Shown here in pieces: positions 26,777-36,354 of a DNA stretch of 64,000 nucleotides. The position numbers and the translations under genes are program-made. Source of the stretch: Modestobacter italicus. Its GTDB lineage: Bacteria > Actinomycetota > Actinomycetes > Mycobacteriales > Geodermatophilaceae. The notes under the pieces were generated by a model. It ran no database searches. It saw only the letters and a program-made list of their open reading frames with translations, and was not told the DNA's origin. Position 1 is the first letter of the stretch; the number at the start of each line of letters is the position of its first letter. The DNA is taken from the NCBI RefSeq assembly GCF_000306785.1, contig NC_017955.1, positions 62,001 through 126,000 on the forward strand, in the 5' to 3' direction.

Positions 26777-28597
26777 GTGTTCACCACGCGTCCGGAACTG
26801 GCCGGCACCTTCGGGATGGTCGCCTCGACCCACTGGCTCGCCAGCGCGGCAGGCATGGCGACCCTCGAGGCCGGCGGCAACGCTTTCGATGCCGCGGTCG
26901 CTGCGGGCCTCACCCTGCAGGTCGTCGAACCGCACCTCAACGGGCCCGGTGGGGAGGTCCCCGTCCTCTTCGCCCGGAGCCCGCGGGCAGCCACCGGCGC
27001 GGGGGAGCCCGTCGTCCTGTCCGGTCAGGGGGTCGCCCCCGCGGGCGCCACGATCGAGGCCTACAGCCAGCTGGGACTCGACCTGGTCCCGGGCACCGGG
27101 CTCCTCGCCGCCACCGTGCCAGGCGCCCTCGGCGCGTGGCTGACCCTCCTCCGCGACCACGGCACCCTGCCGCTGGACGCCGTCCTCCGCTTCGCCATCG
27201 AGTACGCCGAGCACGGCCACCCGCTCCTCCCGCGGGTCGCCGCGACCGTCGCCTCGGTCTCCGAGCACTTCCGTTCCCACTGGCCTACCTCGGCCGCCAC
27301 CTGGCTCGCCCCCGACGGAGCACCCCCCACCGCCGGCCGCCTGTTCCGCAACCCGGTCCTCGCCTCGACCTACCGCCGACTGCTCGACGCAGCGCGCGGT
27401 CCCTCCCGAGAGGCGCAGATCGACGCGGCACTCGCGGCCTGGTACCAGGGGTTCGTCGCCGAGGCGATCGACGAGTTCTCCCGGTCCCCGGTCATGGACG
27501 ACTCCGGTCGTCCGCACCGGGGGTTCCTCACCGGAGCAGATCTCGCCGGCTGGCGCCCGACGTACGAGCCGCCGGTCACCCTCGACTGGCGTGGGTGGAC
27601 GCTCGCGAAGGCCGGGCCGTGGTCCCAGGGCCCGGCGCTGCTCCAGGCGCTCGCGATGCTGGACGGCCACCCGGCGGCAGGTGCCGGGGCCGGGTACGTG
27701 TCGGGCACCGCCGACGCCGACCTGGTCCACGCCAGCGTGGAGGCGGTGAAGCTGGCCATGGCCGACCGCGAGGCCTGGTACGGCGACACGGCACAGGCAC
27801 CGGTGGACGACCTCCTGTCCGCCACGTACACGGAGCACCGGCGGGCGCTCATCAGCGACCGGGCCAGCACCGAGCTGCGGCCCGGCTCGCCCGGTGGGCG
27901 CCCGCCCAGGCTCCCGGCCTTCGTCACCGACACCTCGGCCAGGCTCCGCCCCTCGGCCGGCACCCTCGCCGGAGTCGGCGAGCCCACCGTCGACACCCGC
28001 GGCACGACCCGCGGCGACACCTGCCACGTCGACGTCGTCGACCGCTGGGGCAACCTCGTCTCGGCCACCCCCTCCGGTGGCTGGCTGCAGAGCTCCCCGA
28101 CCATCCCGTCGCTGGGGTTCGCGCTCGGCACCCGGGCGCAGATGTTCTGGCTGGAGCCGGGGCTGCCCAACTCGCTGCTGCCGGGCAAGCGCCCGCGCAC
28201 CACGCTCACCCCGTCGCTGGCGCTGCGCGGAGGGGTCCCGACGCTGGCCTTCGGCACCCCGGGCGGTGACCAGCAGGAGCAGTGGCAGCTGTGCTTCTGG
28301 CTGGCCCACGTGCTCGGCGGCCTGGACCTGCAGGCCGCGATCGACGCGCCGGCCTGGCACACCACCAGCTTCCCGTCGTCGTTCTACCCGCGGGAGACCA
28401 ACCCCGGCGAGGTCGTCGTCGAGTCCCGCCTCGGCGAGCAGGCGATCACCGAGCTCCGCCGGCGCGGGCACACCGTCACCGTCGCCGACGCCTGGTCGCT
28501 GGGGCGGTTGTCGGCGGTGTCGATCGACCCGGAGACCGGCGTCCTCCGCGCGGCGGCGAACCCGCGGGGCATGCAGGGCTACGCCGTCGGCCGCTGA
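26777..28597 (+). CDS. Gamma-glutamyltransferase family protein
   Basis: 606 aa. The N-terminus has the family opening MVASTHWLASAAGMATLEAGGNAFDAAVAAGLTLQVVEPHLNG. The self-cleavage nucleophile is Thr415 in RGDTCHVDVVDRWGN, where the usual second Thr/Ser is Cys. The downstream SATPSGGW and GTPGGDQQEQWQL segments line the active site. The family cleaves gamma-glutamyl amides such as glutathione, but members of this YwrD-like branch, with no clear signal peptide, may act on other gamma-glutamyl or amide substrates. The next gene, 100 nt downstream, encodes an unrelated regulator. Confidence 0.88.
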   Translation: MFTTRPELAGTFGMVASTHWLASAAGMATLEAGGNAFDAAVAAGLTLQVVEPHLNGPGGEVPVLFARSPRAATGAGEPVVLSGQGVAPAGATIEAYSQLGLDLVPGTGLLAATVPGALGAWLTLLRDHGTLPLDAVLRFAIEYAEHGHPLLPRVAATVASVSEHFRSHWPTSAATWLAPDGAPPTAGRLFRNPVLASTYRRLLDAARGPSREAQIDAALAAWYQGFVAEAIDEFSRSPVMDDSGRPHRGFLTGADLAGWRPTYEPPVTLDWRGWTLAKAGPWSQGPALLQALAMLDGHPAAGAGAGYVSGTADADLVHASVEAVKLAMADREAWYGDTAQAPVDDLLSATYTEHRRALISDRASTELRPGSPGGRPPRLPAFVTDTSARLRPSAGTLAGVGEPTVDTRGTTRGDTCHVDVVDRWGNLVSATPSGGWLQSSPTIPSLGFALGTRAQMFWLEPGLPNSLLPGKRPRTTLTPSLALRGGVPTLAFGTPGGDQQEQWQLCFWLAHVLGGLDLQAAIDAPAWHTTSFPSSFYPRETNPGEVVVESRLGEQAITELRRRGHTVTVADAWSLGRLSAVSIDPETGVLRAAANPRGMQGYAVGR

Positions 28598-28697
28598 CGG
28601 GGGATCCCGCACGGCAGCCGCCCTCCGAGGAGGCATGATCGGGGCTGCACGTCGACGGGGAGCCGACCCGTCAAGGCGGATCCAGGGGCGGGGGGCC

Positions 28698-31244
28698 ATG
28701 TCGTCGCTCGACCCCGACCGGTTCGCCGCGGCCCGCCGGGTCGCCGCGACGGGGGTCGGGCAGCCGGGCCTGCAGCGGCTCACCGACCTGGCCGCCACCC
28801 TGCTCGGTGCGCCCTCCGCGCAGGTCGCCGTCGTCGGTGAGGTGCACACCATCGCCGGGGTCGCCGGCACGTCGGTGTGGGAGATCGGCACCGAGTACCA
28901 GCGCGAGCAGACCCTCGGCGGGGTGACCATCCGGTGCCGGGGGCCGCTGGTGGTCACCGACGCGCGCACCGACCCCCGCGTCCGCGACCTCCCCCCGGTC
29001 CGGTCCGGGGAGATCGTGTCCTACCTGGGCGTCCCGCTCGTCGACCCCGCGCAGGACCTCGTGGTCGGGGTGCTCGCCGTCTTCGGACCCGAGCCGCGGC
29101 ACTGGAGCGAGGGCGACGTCGTGCTGCTCTCCCGGCTGTCCGCTCCCGTGGTCAGCGAGCTGGAGCTCGCCGCGGTCACCGCCGAGCTCGAGGCGAGCCG
29201 GGTCCGCGGCGAGCTCGCCCTGGACGCCGCGAGCCTGGGCACCTTCGACCTGGACCTGCTCACCGACCGCCTGGTGTGGGACGACCGCATGCTGGAGGTG
29301 TTCGGCTACCAGCGGGCCGAGTTCCCCGGCACCCGCAGGGCCTTCTTCGACCGGGTGCACGTCGACGACGCCGGGCGGGTCGCCGACGTGTTCCAGACGT
29401 CGCTGGACACCCGCGGCGACTTCGTCGTCGAGTACCGGGTCCAGCACCCCGACGGCGAGGTCCGCTGGGTGGAGAGCCGCGGCCGCACCCTCGCCGACGA
29501 GTCCGGGACACCGGTGCGGATGATCGGTGCCGCGCACGACACCACCGAGCGCCGGCACGCCGACGCCCGGGTGGCCCGCGTGCTGGAGTCCATGCCGACC
29601 GCGTTCTTCTCCCTGGACCGCGACTGGACCTTCACCCAGGCCAACGCCGAGGCCGAGCGGCTGCTCGGGCGCGGCCGGGACGAGCTGGTCGGCGGGGACA
29701 TCTGGGCGCTGTTCCCCGCCGCCGTCGGCAGCGACTTCGAGGTCCACTACCGGGCCGCCATGGAGTCGGGGCAGCAGGCCGCCTTCGAGGCTTACTACCC
29801 GCCGCCGCTGGACAGCTGGTACGAGGTCCGCGCCTGGCCGAGCCCCGAGGGGCTCTCGGTCTACTTCCTGGACGTGACGCAGCGCCGGCGGATCGAGGAG
29901 GTCGCCCGGCGCGACGCGCGGCGGCTGGCGTTGATCGCCCGGGTCTCCGACACCCTCTCCGCCGCGCTGATCGACCGGCGCGGCGGGCACGGGGCGCTGT
30001 CCGAGCTGATGTCCGCGGTCGTGCCCGAGCTGGCCGACTGGGCGATCGCCAGCCTCATCGGTGACGACGGACGGCTGCACGACGTCGCCAGCTGGCACCG
30101 CGACCCCGACCTGCGCCCGGTGGCCGCGCAGTACGCCCGGGTGCGGCTGGCCGCGCTCAGCTCCACCGCACCGATCGTCGACGCGCTGGCCACCGGCGAG
30201 GTGACGGTGGTGCCCGACGTCGCGGCCGCCGTGGGGCGGGGACTCCCGCCGGGCGAGGCACGGGACGCCTACTGGCAGCTGGACCCGGCGACGGCGGTCG
30301 CGGTGGCGCTCGTCGCCCGCGGGCGGGTGCTGGGCGCGATGAGCCTGTACCGCGGACCCGACCGCGAGCCCATGGACGCCGCCGACCGGGCGACGCTGCG
30401 GGAGGTGGCCGACCGGGCCGCGCTCGCGCTGGACAGCGCGGCCCTGCACGAGCAGCAGCGGCGGATGGCCGAGGAGCTGCAGCGCAGCCTGCTCACCGCC
30501 CCACCGGAGCCCGACCACTCCCAGATCGTGGTGCGGTACGTCCCGGCCGTGCAGGCCGCGCAGGTCGGCGGTGACTGGTACGACGCCTTCCTGCAGCCCG
30601 GTGGCGCCACCGTGGTGGCGATCGGGGACGTCGTCGGCCACGACACGGTGGCCGCGGCGGCCATGGGCCAGCTGCGGAGCCTGCTCCGGGGCATCGCCTA
30701 CAGCAGCCGGGGCGGTCCGGCGGCCGTGCTCACCGACCTGGACCGGGCGATCGAGGGGCTGCAGGTGCACACCCTGGCCACCGCCGCCGTCGCCCGGTTC
30801 GAGCAGGAGCCGGTCGACCGCGACCGCGGGGAGACCCGGTTGCGCTGGTCCAGCGCGGGGCACCCGCCGCTGCTGGTGCTGCTGCCCGACGGCCGGGTCG
30901 AGGTCCTCGCCACCGGACGGGCCGACCTGATGCTGGGCGTCGACGCGCGGGCGGTCCGCCGTGAGCAGGTCGCCGTGCTGCCCACCGGGTCCACCGTGCT
31001 GCTCTACACCGACGGCCTGGTCGAGGGACCGGACCTGCCGCTGGACGACGGCGTGGCGCAGCTGGCGGCGCTGCTCGCGGAGCTGGGCGGGCTGGGGCTC
31101 GACGAGCTCTGCGACCAGGTGCTGGCGCGGATGCGCCCGCACGGCTCCGAGGACGACGTCGCGCTGGTCGCCGTCCGGCTGCACCGGGAGGACCGCCCGC
31201 GACCGGCCGAGGCGGGACCGGAGGTCACGCCCGACACGCCCTGA
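28698..31244 (+). CDS. GAF-PAS-PAS-GAF-SpoIIE serine phosphatase
   Basis: 848 aa from the ATG at 28698 (MSSLDPDRFAAARR). Order of domains: GAF (about 15-160), PAS with a PAC region (about 170-290, TDRLVWDDRMLEVFGYQRAEF), PAS (about 290-410, SMPTAFFSLDRDWTFTQANAEAERLLG), GAF (about 415-590), and SpoIIE/PP2C (about 600-830) with VGGDWYDAFLQ, GDVVGHDTVAAAAMGQ, SSAGHPPLLVL and LYTDGLVEG. It is a multi-sensor RsbU-type phosphatase. It lies tail to tail with an HATPase gene. The open frame upstream of 28698 overlaps ggt and is not coding. Confidence 0.9.
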   Translation: MSSLDPDRFAAARRVAATGVGQPGLQRLTDLAATLLGAPSAQVAVVGEVHTIAGVAGTSVWEIGTEYQREQTLGGVTIRCRGPLVVTDARTDPRVRDLPPVRSGEIVSYLGVPLVDPAQDLVVGVLAVFGPEPRHWSEGDVVLLSRLSAPVVSELELAAVTAELEASRVRGELALDAASLGTFDLDLLTDRLVWDDRMLEVFGYQRAEFPGTRRAFFDRVHVDDAGRVADVFQTSLDTRGDFVVEYRVQHPDGEVRWVESRGRTLADESGTPVRMIGAAHDTTERRHADARVARVLESMPTAFFSLDRDWTFTQANAEAERLLGRGRDELVGGDIWALFPAAVGSDFEVHYRAAMESGQQAAFEAYYPPPLDSWYEVRAWPSPEGLSVYFLDVTQRRRIEEVARRDARRLALIARVSDTLSAALIDRRGGHGALSELMSAVVPELADWAIASLIGDDGRLHDVASWHRDPDLRPVAAQYARVRLAALSSTAPIVDALATGEVTVVPDVAAAVGRGLPPGEARDAYWQLDPATAVAVALVARGRVLGAMSLYRGPDREPMDAADRATLREVADRAALALDSAALHEQQRRMAEELQRSLLTAPPEPDHSQIVVRYVPAVQAAQVGGDWYDAFLQPGGATVVAIGDVVGHDTVAAAAMGQLRSLLRGIAYSSRGGPAAVLTDLDRAIEGLQVHTLATAAVARFEQEPVDRDRGETRLRWSSAGHPPLLVLLPDGRVEVLATGRADLMLGVDARAVRREQVAVLPTGSTVLLYTDGLVEGPDLPLDDGVAQLAALLAELGGLGLDELCDQVLARMRPHGSEDDVALVAVRLHREDRPRPAEAGPEVTPDTP

Positions 31245-31250
31245 CGGCGG

Positions 31251-31697
31251 TCAGCGCCGGGGCAGCAGCGCCCAGACGCTCTTCTGACTCCCGGCCAGGT
31301 GCCAGCCGTGGTCGTCGGCCATCTCCGCGATGAGGTACAGCCCGAGGCCGCCCTGGCTCGGGTCCCGGCCGACGGCGGGCTGCGGGGGGCGCTCCGCGGC
31401 GGAGTCGCACACCTCGACCAGCCAGGCGCGCGACGTCCGCTGGACCCGGGCGCTCACCCCGCCCCCGCCGTGCCGGAGCGCGTTGGAGGCCATCTCGTCG
31501 AAGGCGAGGACGACGGCCTCGTCGAGGTCGGCCGCCGCGTCGGTCCCGTCGGACTCCGCGGCCAGACCGCGGCGGAGCTGGGCGCGGACCCGGGGCAGCT
31601 CGGAGACGTGGCCGAGCTGCCAGGCCCAGCCGTCGACGGCCGGTGGCGGTGGCGACGAGGGCCACGCCGGACCGGCCGACTCGCCCGTCACCCGCAC
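31251..31697 (-). CDS. HATPase (anti-sigma-factor-type serine kinase)
   Basis: 148 aa. The GTG at 31697 has GAGGAG upstream. GHKL ATPase with N box FDEMASNALRHGGGG, then DPSQGGLGLYLIAEMADDHGW, and the last strand SVWALLPR. The C-terminal half closely parallels the HATPase at 23604-24089, including PPQPAV(D/G)RDP before the glycine box, so the two are probably paralogues. It is convergent with the GAF-PAS-SpoIIE gene, 6 nt apart, and likely belongs to the same signalling network by opposing the phosphatase. Confidence 0.82.
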   Translation of the reverse strand: MRVTGESAGPAWPSSPPPPAVDGWAWQLGHVSELPRVRAQLRRGLAAESDGTDAAADLDEAVVLAFDEMASNALRHGGGGVSARVQRTSRAWLVEVCDSAAERPPQPAVGRDPSQGGLGLYLIAEMADDHGWHLAGSQKSVWALLPRR

Positions 31698-31838
31698 TCC
31701 TCGTCACCCGGCCGCTGCACGCTCAGCGGCGAACCCCAGTACTGGCCCGCGCTGCAGGACCGCAAACCCGCAGGAGGACGTGACCCTCGCCTCATCCTGC
31801 CCGGCGGGGGAGGCGGGCACCAGCCGCACCCGTCGTCC

Positions 31839-31844
31839 TAGGGT
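31839..31844 (+). promoter_or_regulatory. -10-like box before the ABC transporter pair
   Basis: TAGGGT lies 8 nt before the ATG at 31853, near the leaderless spacing seen elsewhere in the window; no clear Shine-Dalgarno sequence is present. Confidence 0.45.
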
Positions 31845-31852
31845 GCGCAGCG

Positions 31853-32539
31853 ATGGCGGAGACCGGGCTGCTGAGCGCCACCGACGTGGCGGTCGGCTAC
31901 GGCGGGGAACCGGTGTGCGCCCCGGTCACGCTGTCGGTCGAGGCCGGCACGGCGGTGGCCCTGGTCGGGCCCAACGGCGCCGGCAAGTCCACGGTGCTGC
32001 AGACGATGGTCGGCCTGCTGCCGCCGCTGGCCGGGTCGGTGACCTTCGCCGGCCGGCCCGTCGACGAGCGGGCGGCGGACTTCCGCCGGGCCGTGGCCGG
32101 GGTGCTCGACGACGACGCCTTCTTCCCCTCGCTGACCGGCGAGGAGCACCTGCTGCTCACCGCCCGGGGGCACGGGGTGGTGGACGCCGAGCAGGTGGTG
32201 GCCGACCAGCTCGCCGCCTTCGGGCTCACCGAGCGGGCCGGGGCGCTGCCCACCCAGCTGTCCTCCGGGCAGCGCCGCCGGCTCGCGCTGGCCGGCGTGC
32301 TGGTGCGCCCGGCCCGGCTGCTGGTGCTCGACGAGCCCGAGCGGCGGCTGGACACCGCGATGCGGCGCAGCCTCGCCGACCGCCTCGCCGCGCTGGTGGG
32401 CACCGGCGTCGCGGTGCTGTTCGCCAGCCACGACCCGGCCTTCATCGGCACCCTCGCCGACCGCGTGCTGGTCGTCGGCGACGACGCGTGCCCGGTCGTC
32501 GCCCCCGCCGACGCGGTCGCCGCGCTCCAGGAGGGCTGA
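31853..32539 (+). CDS. ABC transporter ATP-binding protein
   Basis: 228 aa with one complete nucleotide-binding domain: Walker A GPNGAGKST, signature LSSGQRRRL, Walker B RLLVLDEPE, and the switch His in FASHD. The family Glu after Walker B is present. The membrane partner is the next gene, which starts 3 nt later. This two-gene layout, with one ATPase and one large poly-helix protein, is typical of ABC-2-like exporters of unknown cargo in actinobacteria. Confidence 0.9.
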   Translation: MAETGLLSATDVAVGYGGEPVCAPVTLSVEAGTAVALVGPNGAGKSTVLQTMVGLLPPLAGSVTFAGRPVDERAADFRRAVAGVLDDDAFFPSLTGEEHLLLTARGHGVVDAEQVVADQLAAFGLTERAGALPTQLSSGQRRRLALAGVLVRPARLLVLDEPERRLDTAMRRSLADRLAALVGTGVAVLFASHDPAFIGTLADRVLVVGDDACPVVAPADAVAALQEG

Positions 32540-32542
32540 GCC

Positions 32543-34102
32543 GTGCCGGCCGCGGTGCCGCTGGTGGCGCGACCAGAGGACGAGTGGAGCGGCACCGCGG
32601 TCCGCCGCTACACCCGCCGGGCCACCGCCGCCCGCGCCGACACCTCGTGGCTCACCCGCGCCGGTGACCTGCTCTCCGGCCTGACCTCGGCCGGCGTCGC
32701 CGTGGCGCTGTGCGGCGGCACCGTCGCCCGGCTGCGGGAGCAGATCGCGGCGCGGCCGGCGGCGGGCTCGGCGGTGCTGCCCGGCTGGCTCACCGCGGCG
32801 GCGGTCGCGCTGGCCCTGGCGGCCGCGCTCGTGGCGCTGCTCGCCCGGCTCGGCCCGGTGAGCGCCACCCCGGCGGCCGCCGCCTGGTGGCTGTCGCTGC
32901 CGGCCGGGCGGCGCGGGCTGCTGCGCGGCGAGCTGCGCCGGGTCGCGCTGCTGGCGGGGGCGGCCGCAGCGGCGGTCGGCGTCCCGGTGGCGCTGACCCT
33001 GGCCCGCACCCCGACCGGGGTGCTCCTCGGGACCGGCGCCGCGGCGCTGCTGGCGGTCGCGGCGGTGGGGGCGCTGGTGCTCCGCCAGGCCGTCGACCGC
33101 ACGCGCTGGGTGCCCGCCCTGGCCGGGGCCGTGACCGTGGCCGCGCTGGCCGGCCCCGCCGCGGTCGGCTGCCTGCTGGCGGTGGCCGGCGGCCGGCTGC
33201 CCAGCGGCGGCCGGGGCACCCTGCCGGAGCCGCTCGGCGCGGCGCTCGTCGGGCTGCTCGCCGTCGTCGCCGCCGCGAGCATGGGCGCCGCCGACCGGCG
33301 GCTGGACCGGCTGCCGGCCGGGTCGCTGCGCGCCTCCGGCGAGACGGTGCAGTACGCCACCGCGTCGGTCCTGTCGCTGGACACCCGCGAGCTCGGCCGG
33401 GCGCTGCGGACGACGGTGCGCCGGCCCCGGCGGCGGCGGTCCTGGCGCCAGGTGCGCCACCCGTGGCAGGCGGTGGTCGCCGGCGACCTGGCGGTGCTCG
33501 GCCGCTCCCCGGTGCGCTGGGGGCAGCTGCTGGCCGGCGGGGCGCTGCCGGTGCTGGCCGCCCGCACGCAGGGGCTCGCCGAGCTGCCGGCGCTGGTCGC
33601 GGTGGCCGTCGTCCTGGGGTGGGGGAGCGCGGCGGTCGCGGTGGGCGAGCCCAGCCGGCGGGCCACCGCCGCCCCGGCGGCCGACCGGTCGCTGCCGATG
33701 GCGGCCGAGGAGGTGGTCCGGGCCCGGGTGCTGCTGCCGGTCGTCGTCCTGGCCGTGGTCTGCGGCCTGTCCGCGCTGCTGGTCGGCCAGGGGACCGGCG
33801 CCCCGCTGGGGTGGCTGGCGCTGGGCGTCGCGGCAGCGCCGGCCTGGGCGGGTGCCGCCGTGCGGGCCGGCTACCGGCCCGACCTCGACTGGTCCGGGCC
33901 GGTGCTGTCCTCGCCGATGGGCGCGGTGCCGGTCGGGGTGAGCACCACCCTGGTCCGCGGGCCGGACGTCGGGGTGCTGGGCACCGCGCCGGTGGCGCTC
34001 GCGCTGCTGCTGGGCACCGTGCCGCCGGCGCTGGTCGCGGTGCAGCTGGGCTGGTCGGTGGCGCTGGCCGCCTTCGCCGTCCTCACCGCGCAGCGGGACT
34101 GA
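32543..34102 (+). CDS. Multi-pass membrane protein, probable ABC permease (DUF6297-like)
   Basis: 519 aa from the GTG at 32543. The N-terminus is cytoplasmic and basic (RRYTRRATAARADTSW). About 12 hydrophobic segments follow in two halves separated by a polar basic loop ([16 protein letters not shown], about residues 290-305). It starts 3 nt after the ATPase stop, so it is almost certainly the membrane part of that transporter. The organisation resembles proteins annotated as DUF6297; this assignment is from memory of the family and not certain. The substrate is unknown. Confidence 0.7.
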   Translation: MPAAVPLVARPEDEWSGTAVRRYTRRATAARADTSWLTRAGDLLSGLTSAGVAVALCGGTVARLREQIAARPAAGSAVLPGWLTAAAVALALAAALVALLARLGPVSATPAAAAWWLSLPAGRRGLLRGELRRVALLAGAAAAAVGVPVALTLARTPTGVLLGTGAAALLAVAAVGALVLRQAVDRTRWVPALAGAVTVAALAGPAAVGCLLAVAGGRLPSGGRGTLPEPLGAALVGLLAVVAAASMGAADRRLDRLPAGSLRASGETVQYATASVLSLDTRELGRALRTTVRRPRRRRSWRQVRHPWQAVVAGDLAVLGRSPVRWGQLLAGGALPVLAARTQGLAELPALVAVAVVLGWGSAAVAVGEPSRRATAAPAADRSLPMAAEEVVRARVLLPVVVLAVVCGLSALLVGQGTGAPLGWLALGVAAAPAWAGAAVRAGYRPDLDWSGPVLSSPMGAVPVGVSTTLVRGPDVGVLGTAPVALALLLGTVPPALVAVQLGWSVALAAFAVLTAQRD

Positions 34103-34105
34103 CGA

Positions 34106-34873
34106 TCAGGAGAAGACCGGGTGCCAGGCGCCGGTGAGCACGCTGGCGGTCACCGCGGCCGCGCACAGCAGCACCGCGCCGGCGACGAACCAGCCGTCCA
34201 GCGGCCGCAGCACCGAGCCCCGGGCGTTGCTGCGGGCCACGCCGGAGTCGAAGCCGCGGGCGTCCATCGCGGTGGCCAGCCGGGTCGCCCGCCGCAGCGC
34301 CCCGACCAGCAGGGTGAACGCCGTCCCGGCCAACAGCCGGGCGCCGGCGACCGGGTTCCGGCCGGCGTCCACCCCGCGGGCCCGGCGGGCCAGCCGGATC
34401 GACTCCCACTCGGTGGCCAGCAGCGGCACCAGCCGGAGCGCGGCCAGCGCGCCGTAGCCGAAGCGTGTGGACACCCGCCAGTGCAGGGTCAGCGCGTCGG
34501 CCAGCCGCACCGGGTCGGTCGAGGCGACCAGCAGCACCCCGGGCAGCGCCAGCGCGATCACCCGCACCCCCCAGGTGGCGCCGCTCTGCCAGGCCGCCGC
34601 GCCGTCCAGCGAGCCGAACGCGACGTTGACCCAGGTGATCCCGGCGGCGCTGAGCAGCAGCGGCCAGGTGCGCCGGGCGATGTCGGCCGGCCGGGTGAGC
34701 CCGGCGGCGGGCAGCAGCGCCAGCTCGGCGGCCAGCACGACCAGCGGGGTCACCAGGTCACCGCAGATCAGCAGCACGACGGTGACGACGACGACCGCGG
34801 TGAGTTGGGCGACCGGGTTGACCGCCGACAGCGGCACCGGCCGGGCCGGGCCCAGGGACAGCGGCGCGCTCAT
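34106..34873 (-). CDS. ykoC: ECF transporter T component (YkoC/CbiQ-like)
   Basis: 255 aa from the ATG at 34873, which overlaps the TGA of the ATPase gene (ATGA). Energy-coupling-factor T protein: several N-terminal helices, then the cytoplasmic coupling helices with the conserved Ala-Arg-Gly motif, LARRARGVD and ATAMDARGFDSG, which dock on the ATPases. It is the last gene of a three-gene operon behind a TPP riboswitch, so its likely cargo is the thiamin pyrimidine precursor HMP or thiamin. Confidence 0.88.
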   Translation of the reverse strand: MSAPLSLGPARPVPLSAVNPVAQLTAVVVVTVVLLICGDLVTPLVVLAAELALLPAAGLTRPADIARRTWPLLLSAAGITWVNVAFGSLDGAAAWQSGATWGVRVIALALPGVLLVASTDPVRLADALTLHWRVSTRFGYGALAALRLVPLLATEWESIRLARRARGVDAGRNPVAGARLLAGTAFTLLVGALRRATRLATAMDARGFDSGVARSNARGSVLRPLDGWFVAGAVLLCAAAVTASVLTGAWHPVFS

Positions 34874-36354
34874 CCCACGCCCACCGGGCGGCCGAGGGTG
34901 AGCACGTCGTCGGCGAGGGCGGAGACGACGGCGGCGTCGTGGGTGACCAGGCACAGCGCCCGCTCGTCGTCCTGCTGCTCGGCCAGCAGCGCCACCAGCT
35001 CGGCCCAGGTCTCCCGGTCCTGGCCGAAGGTGGGCTCGTCGAGCACCAGCACCCGCGGGCGGGTGGCCAGCGCGGTCGCGACCGACAGCCGCCGCTGCTG
35101 GCCGCCGGAGAGGGTGAACGGGTTGGCGTCGGCGAGCGGGGCGAGCCCCAGCCGGTCCAGCAGCTCCTCGGCCGCGGCGTGCGCCTCGGCGGCGCCCGCC
35201 CCCGACCGCAACGGCCCCAGGGACAGCTCGTCGCGGACCCGGCCGGTGAGGAACTGGTGCTCGGGCTGCTGGAAGACGGTGCCGATGCGGCGGGCGAGCT
35301 CACCGGCCCGCCAGCGCGCCGGCGGCCGGTCCGGGTGGCGCAGCCCCGCGGTCAGCGCGGCCCCGGGGACGACCTCCCCGACCGTGGGGGCGCGCAGCCC
35401 GGCCAGCAGCAAGGCGAGGGTGGACTTGCCGGTGCCGTTGGGTCCGGTGACCGCCAGCGTCCGGCCGGCGCGCAGCACGACGTCGGTCGGGGCGAGCGCG
35501 GGGCGGTCGCTGCCGCGGTGCGTGTAGCCGGCGCCCACGGCGGCCAGCAGCTGCTCACCCGGCGGGTGCGGGTGCCGCGCGGGCAGCCGCAGCGGGGCCG
35601 GTCGCCAGCCCGCCGGGTGCTCCGCGGCACCGCCCCCGGGCAGCAGCTCCACCACCCGGTCGACCAGCGGCAGCCACGCCTCGACGTCGTGGTCGACCAC
35701 GACCAGGGTGGCCGACCGGTCGGCCACCGCCCGGACGACGGCCGCCCGGACCAGCGCCGTGCCCTCCGGGTCGAGCTGGGCGGTGGGCTCGTCGAGCAGC
35801 AGCAGCCCCGGACGCGGGGCCAGCGCACCGGCGAGCACCAGCCGCTGCTTCTGGCCGCCGGACAGCGCGGCGGTGGCCCGGTCCCGGCCGAGGGTGAAGC
35901 CGACCGCGTCCAGGGCGGTGTCGACCGCGGGCCAGATGAGCTCCGGCGGCGTCCCGGTGTTCTCCAGGCCGAACGCCACGTCGTCACCGGCGCGGGTCAT
36001 CACCAGCTGGGAGTCCGGGTCCTGGAACACCATGCCGACCCGCTGCCGCCGGCGGTCCGGGGCGTCGCCGTCGACGGTGAGCTCGCCGGCGACGTCCCCG
36101 GACTCGGGTTCCAGCAGCCCGCCCAGCGCCCGCAGCAGCGTCGACTTGCCCGCGCCGGAGGCGCCGGTGAGCAGCACCCGCTCGCCCGGGAGGACGGCCA
36201 GGTCGACGTCCCGCACCGCCCAGGCCCGCCGGGAGGCGTGCCGGAACCCCCACCCGGACAGCCGGATCGTTGTTGCACTGTGCTGGAACGGCCTCGTCCC
36301 AGGGGCCCGAGGCGCGCGGAGCGTGTCGCGGGGAGGGACGTGGTCCTTCGTCAC
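34870..36354 (-). CDS. ykoD: ECF transporter ATPase with two fused domains (YkoD-like)
   Basis: 494 aa with two ABC ATPase domains in one chain. The first (about 30-240) has GASGAGKST, LSGGQKQRL and LLLLDEPTAQLDPEG. The second (about 265-485) has GPNGTGKST, LSGGQQRRL and VLVLDEPTFGQD. A fused A-A' subunit is characteristic of the YkoD group. Its GTG start overlaps the S-component stop and its stop overlaps the T-component start, so the three genes are translationally coupled. Confidence 0.9.
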   Translation of the reverse strand: MTKDHVPPRDTLRAPRAPGTRPFQHSATTIRLSGWGFRHASRRAWAVRDVDLAVLPGERVLLTGASGAGKSTLLRALGGLLEPESGDVAGELTVDGDAPDRRRQRVGMVFQDPDSQLVMTRAGDDVAFGLENTGTPPELIWPAVDTALDAVGFTLGRDRATAALSGGQKQRLVLAGALAPRPGLLLLDEPTAQLDPEGTALVRAAVVRAVADRSATLVVVDHDVEAWLPLVDRVVELLPGGGAAEHPAGWRPAPLRLPARHPHPPGEQLLAAVGAGYTHRGSDRPALAPTDVVLRAGRTLAVTGPNGTGKSTLALLLAGLRAPTVGEVVPGAALTAGLRHPDRPPARWRAGELARRIGTVFQQPEHQFLTGRVRDELSLGPLRSGAGAAEAHAAAEELLDRLGLAPLADANPFTLSGGQQRRLSVATALATRPRVLVLDEPTFGQDRETWAELVALLAEQQDDERALCLVTHDAAVVSALADDVLTLGRPVGVG

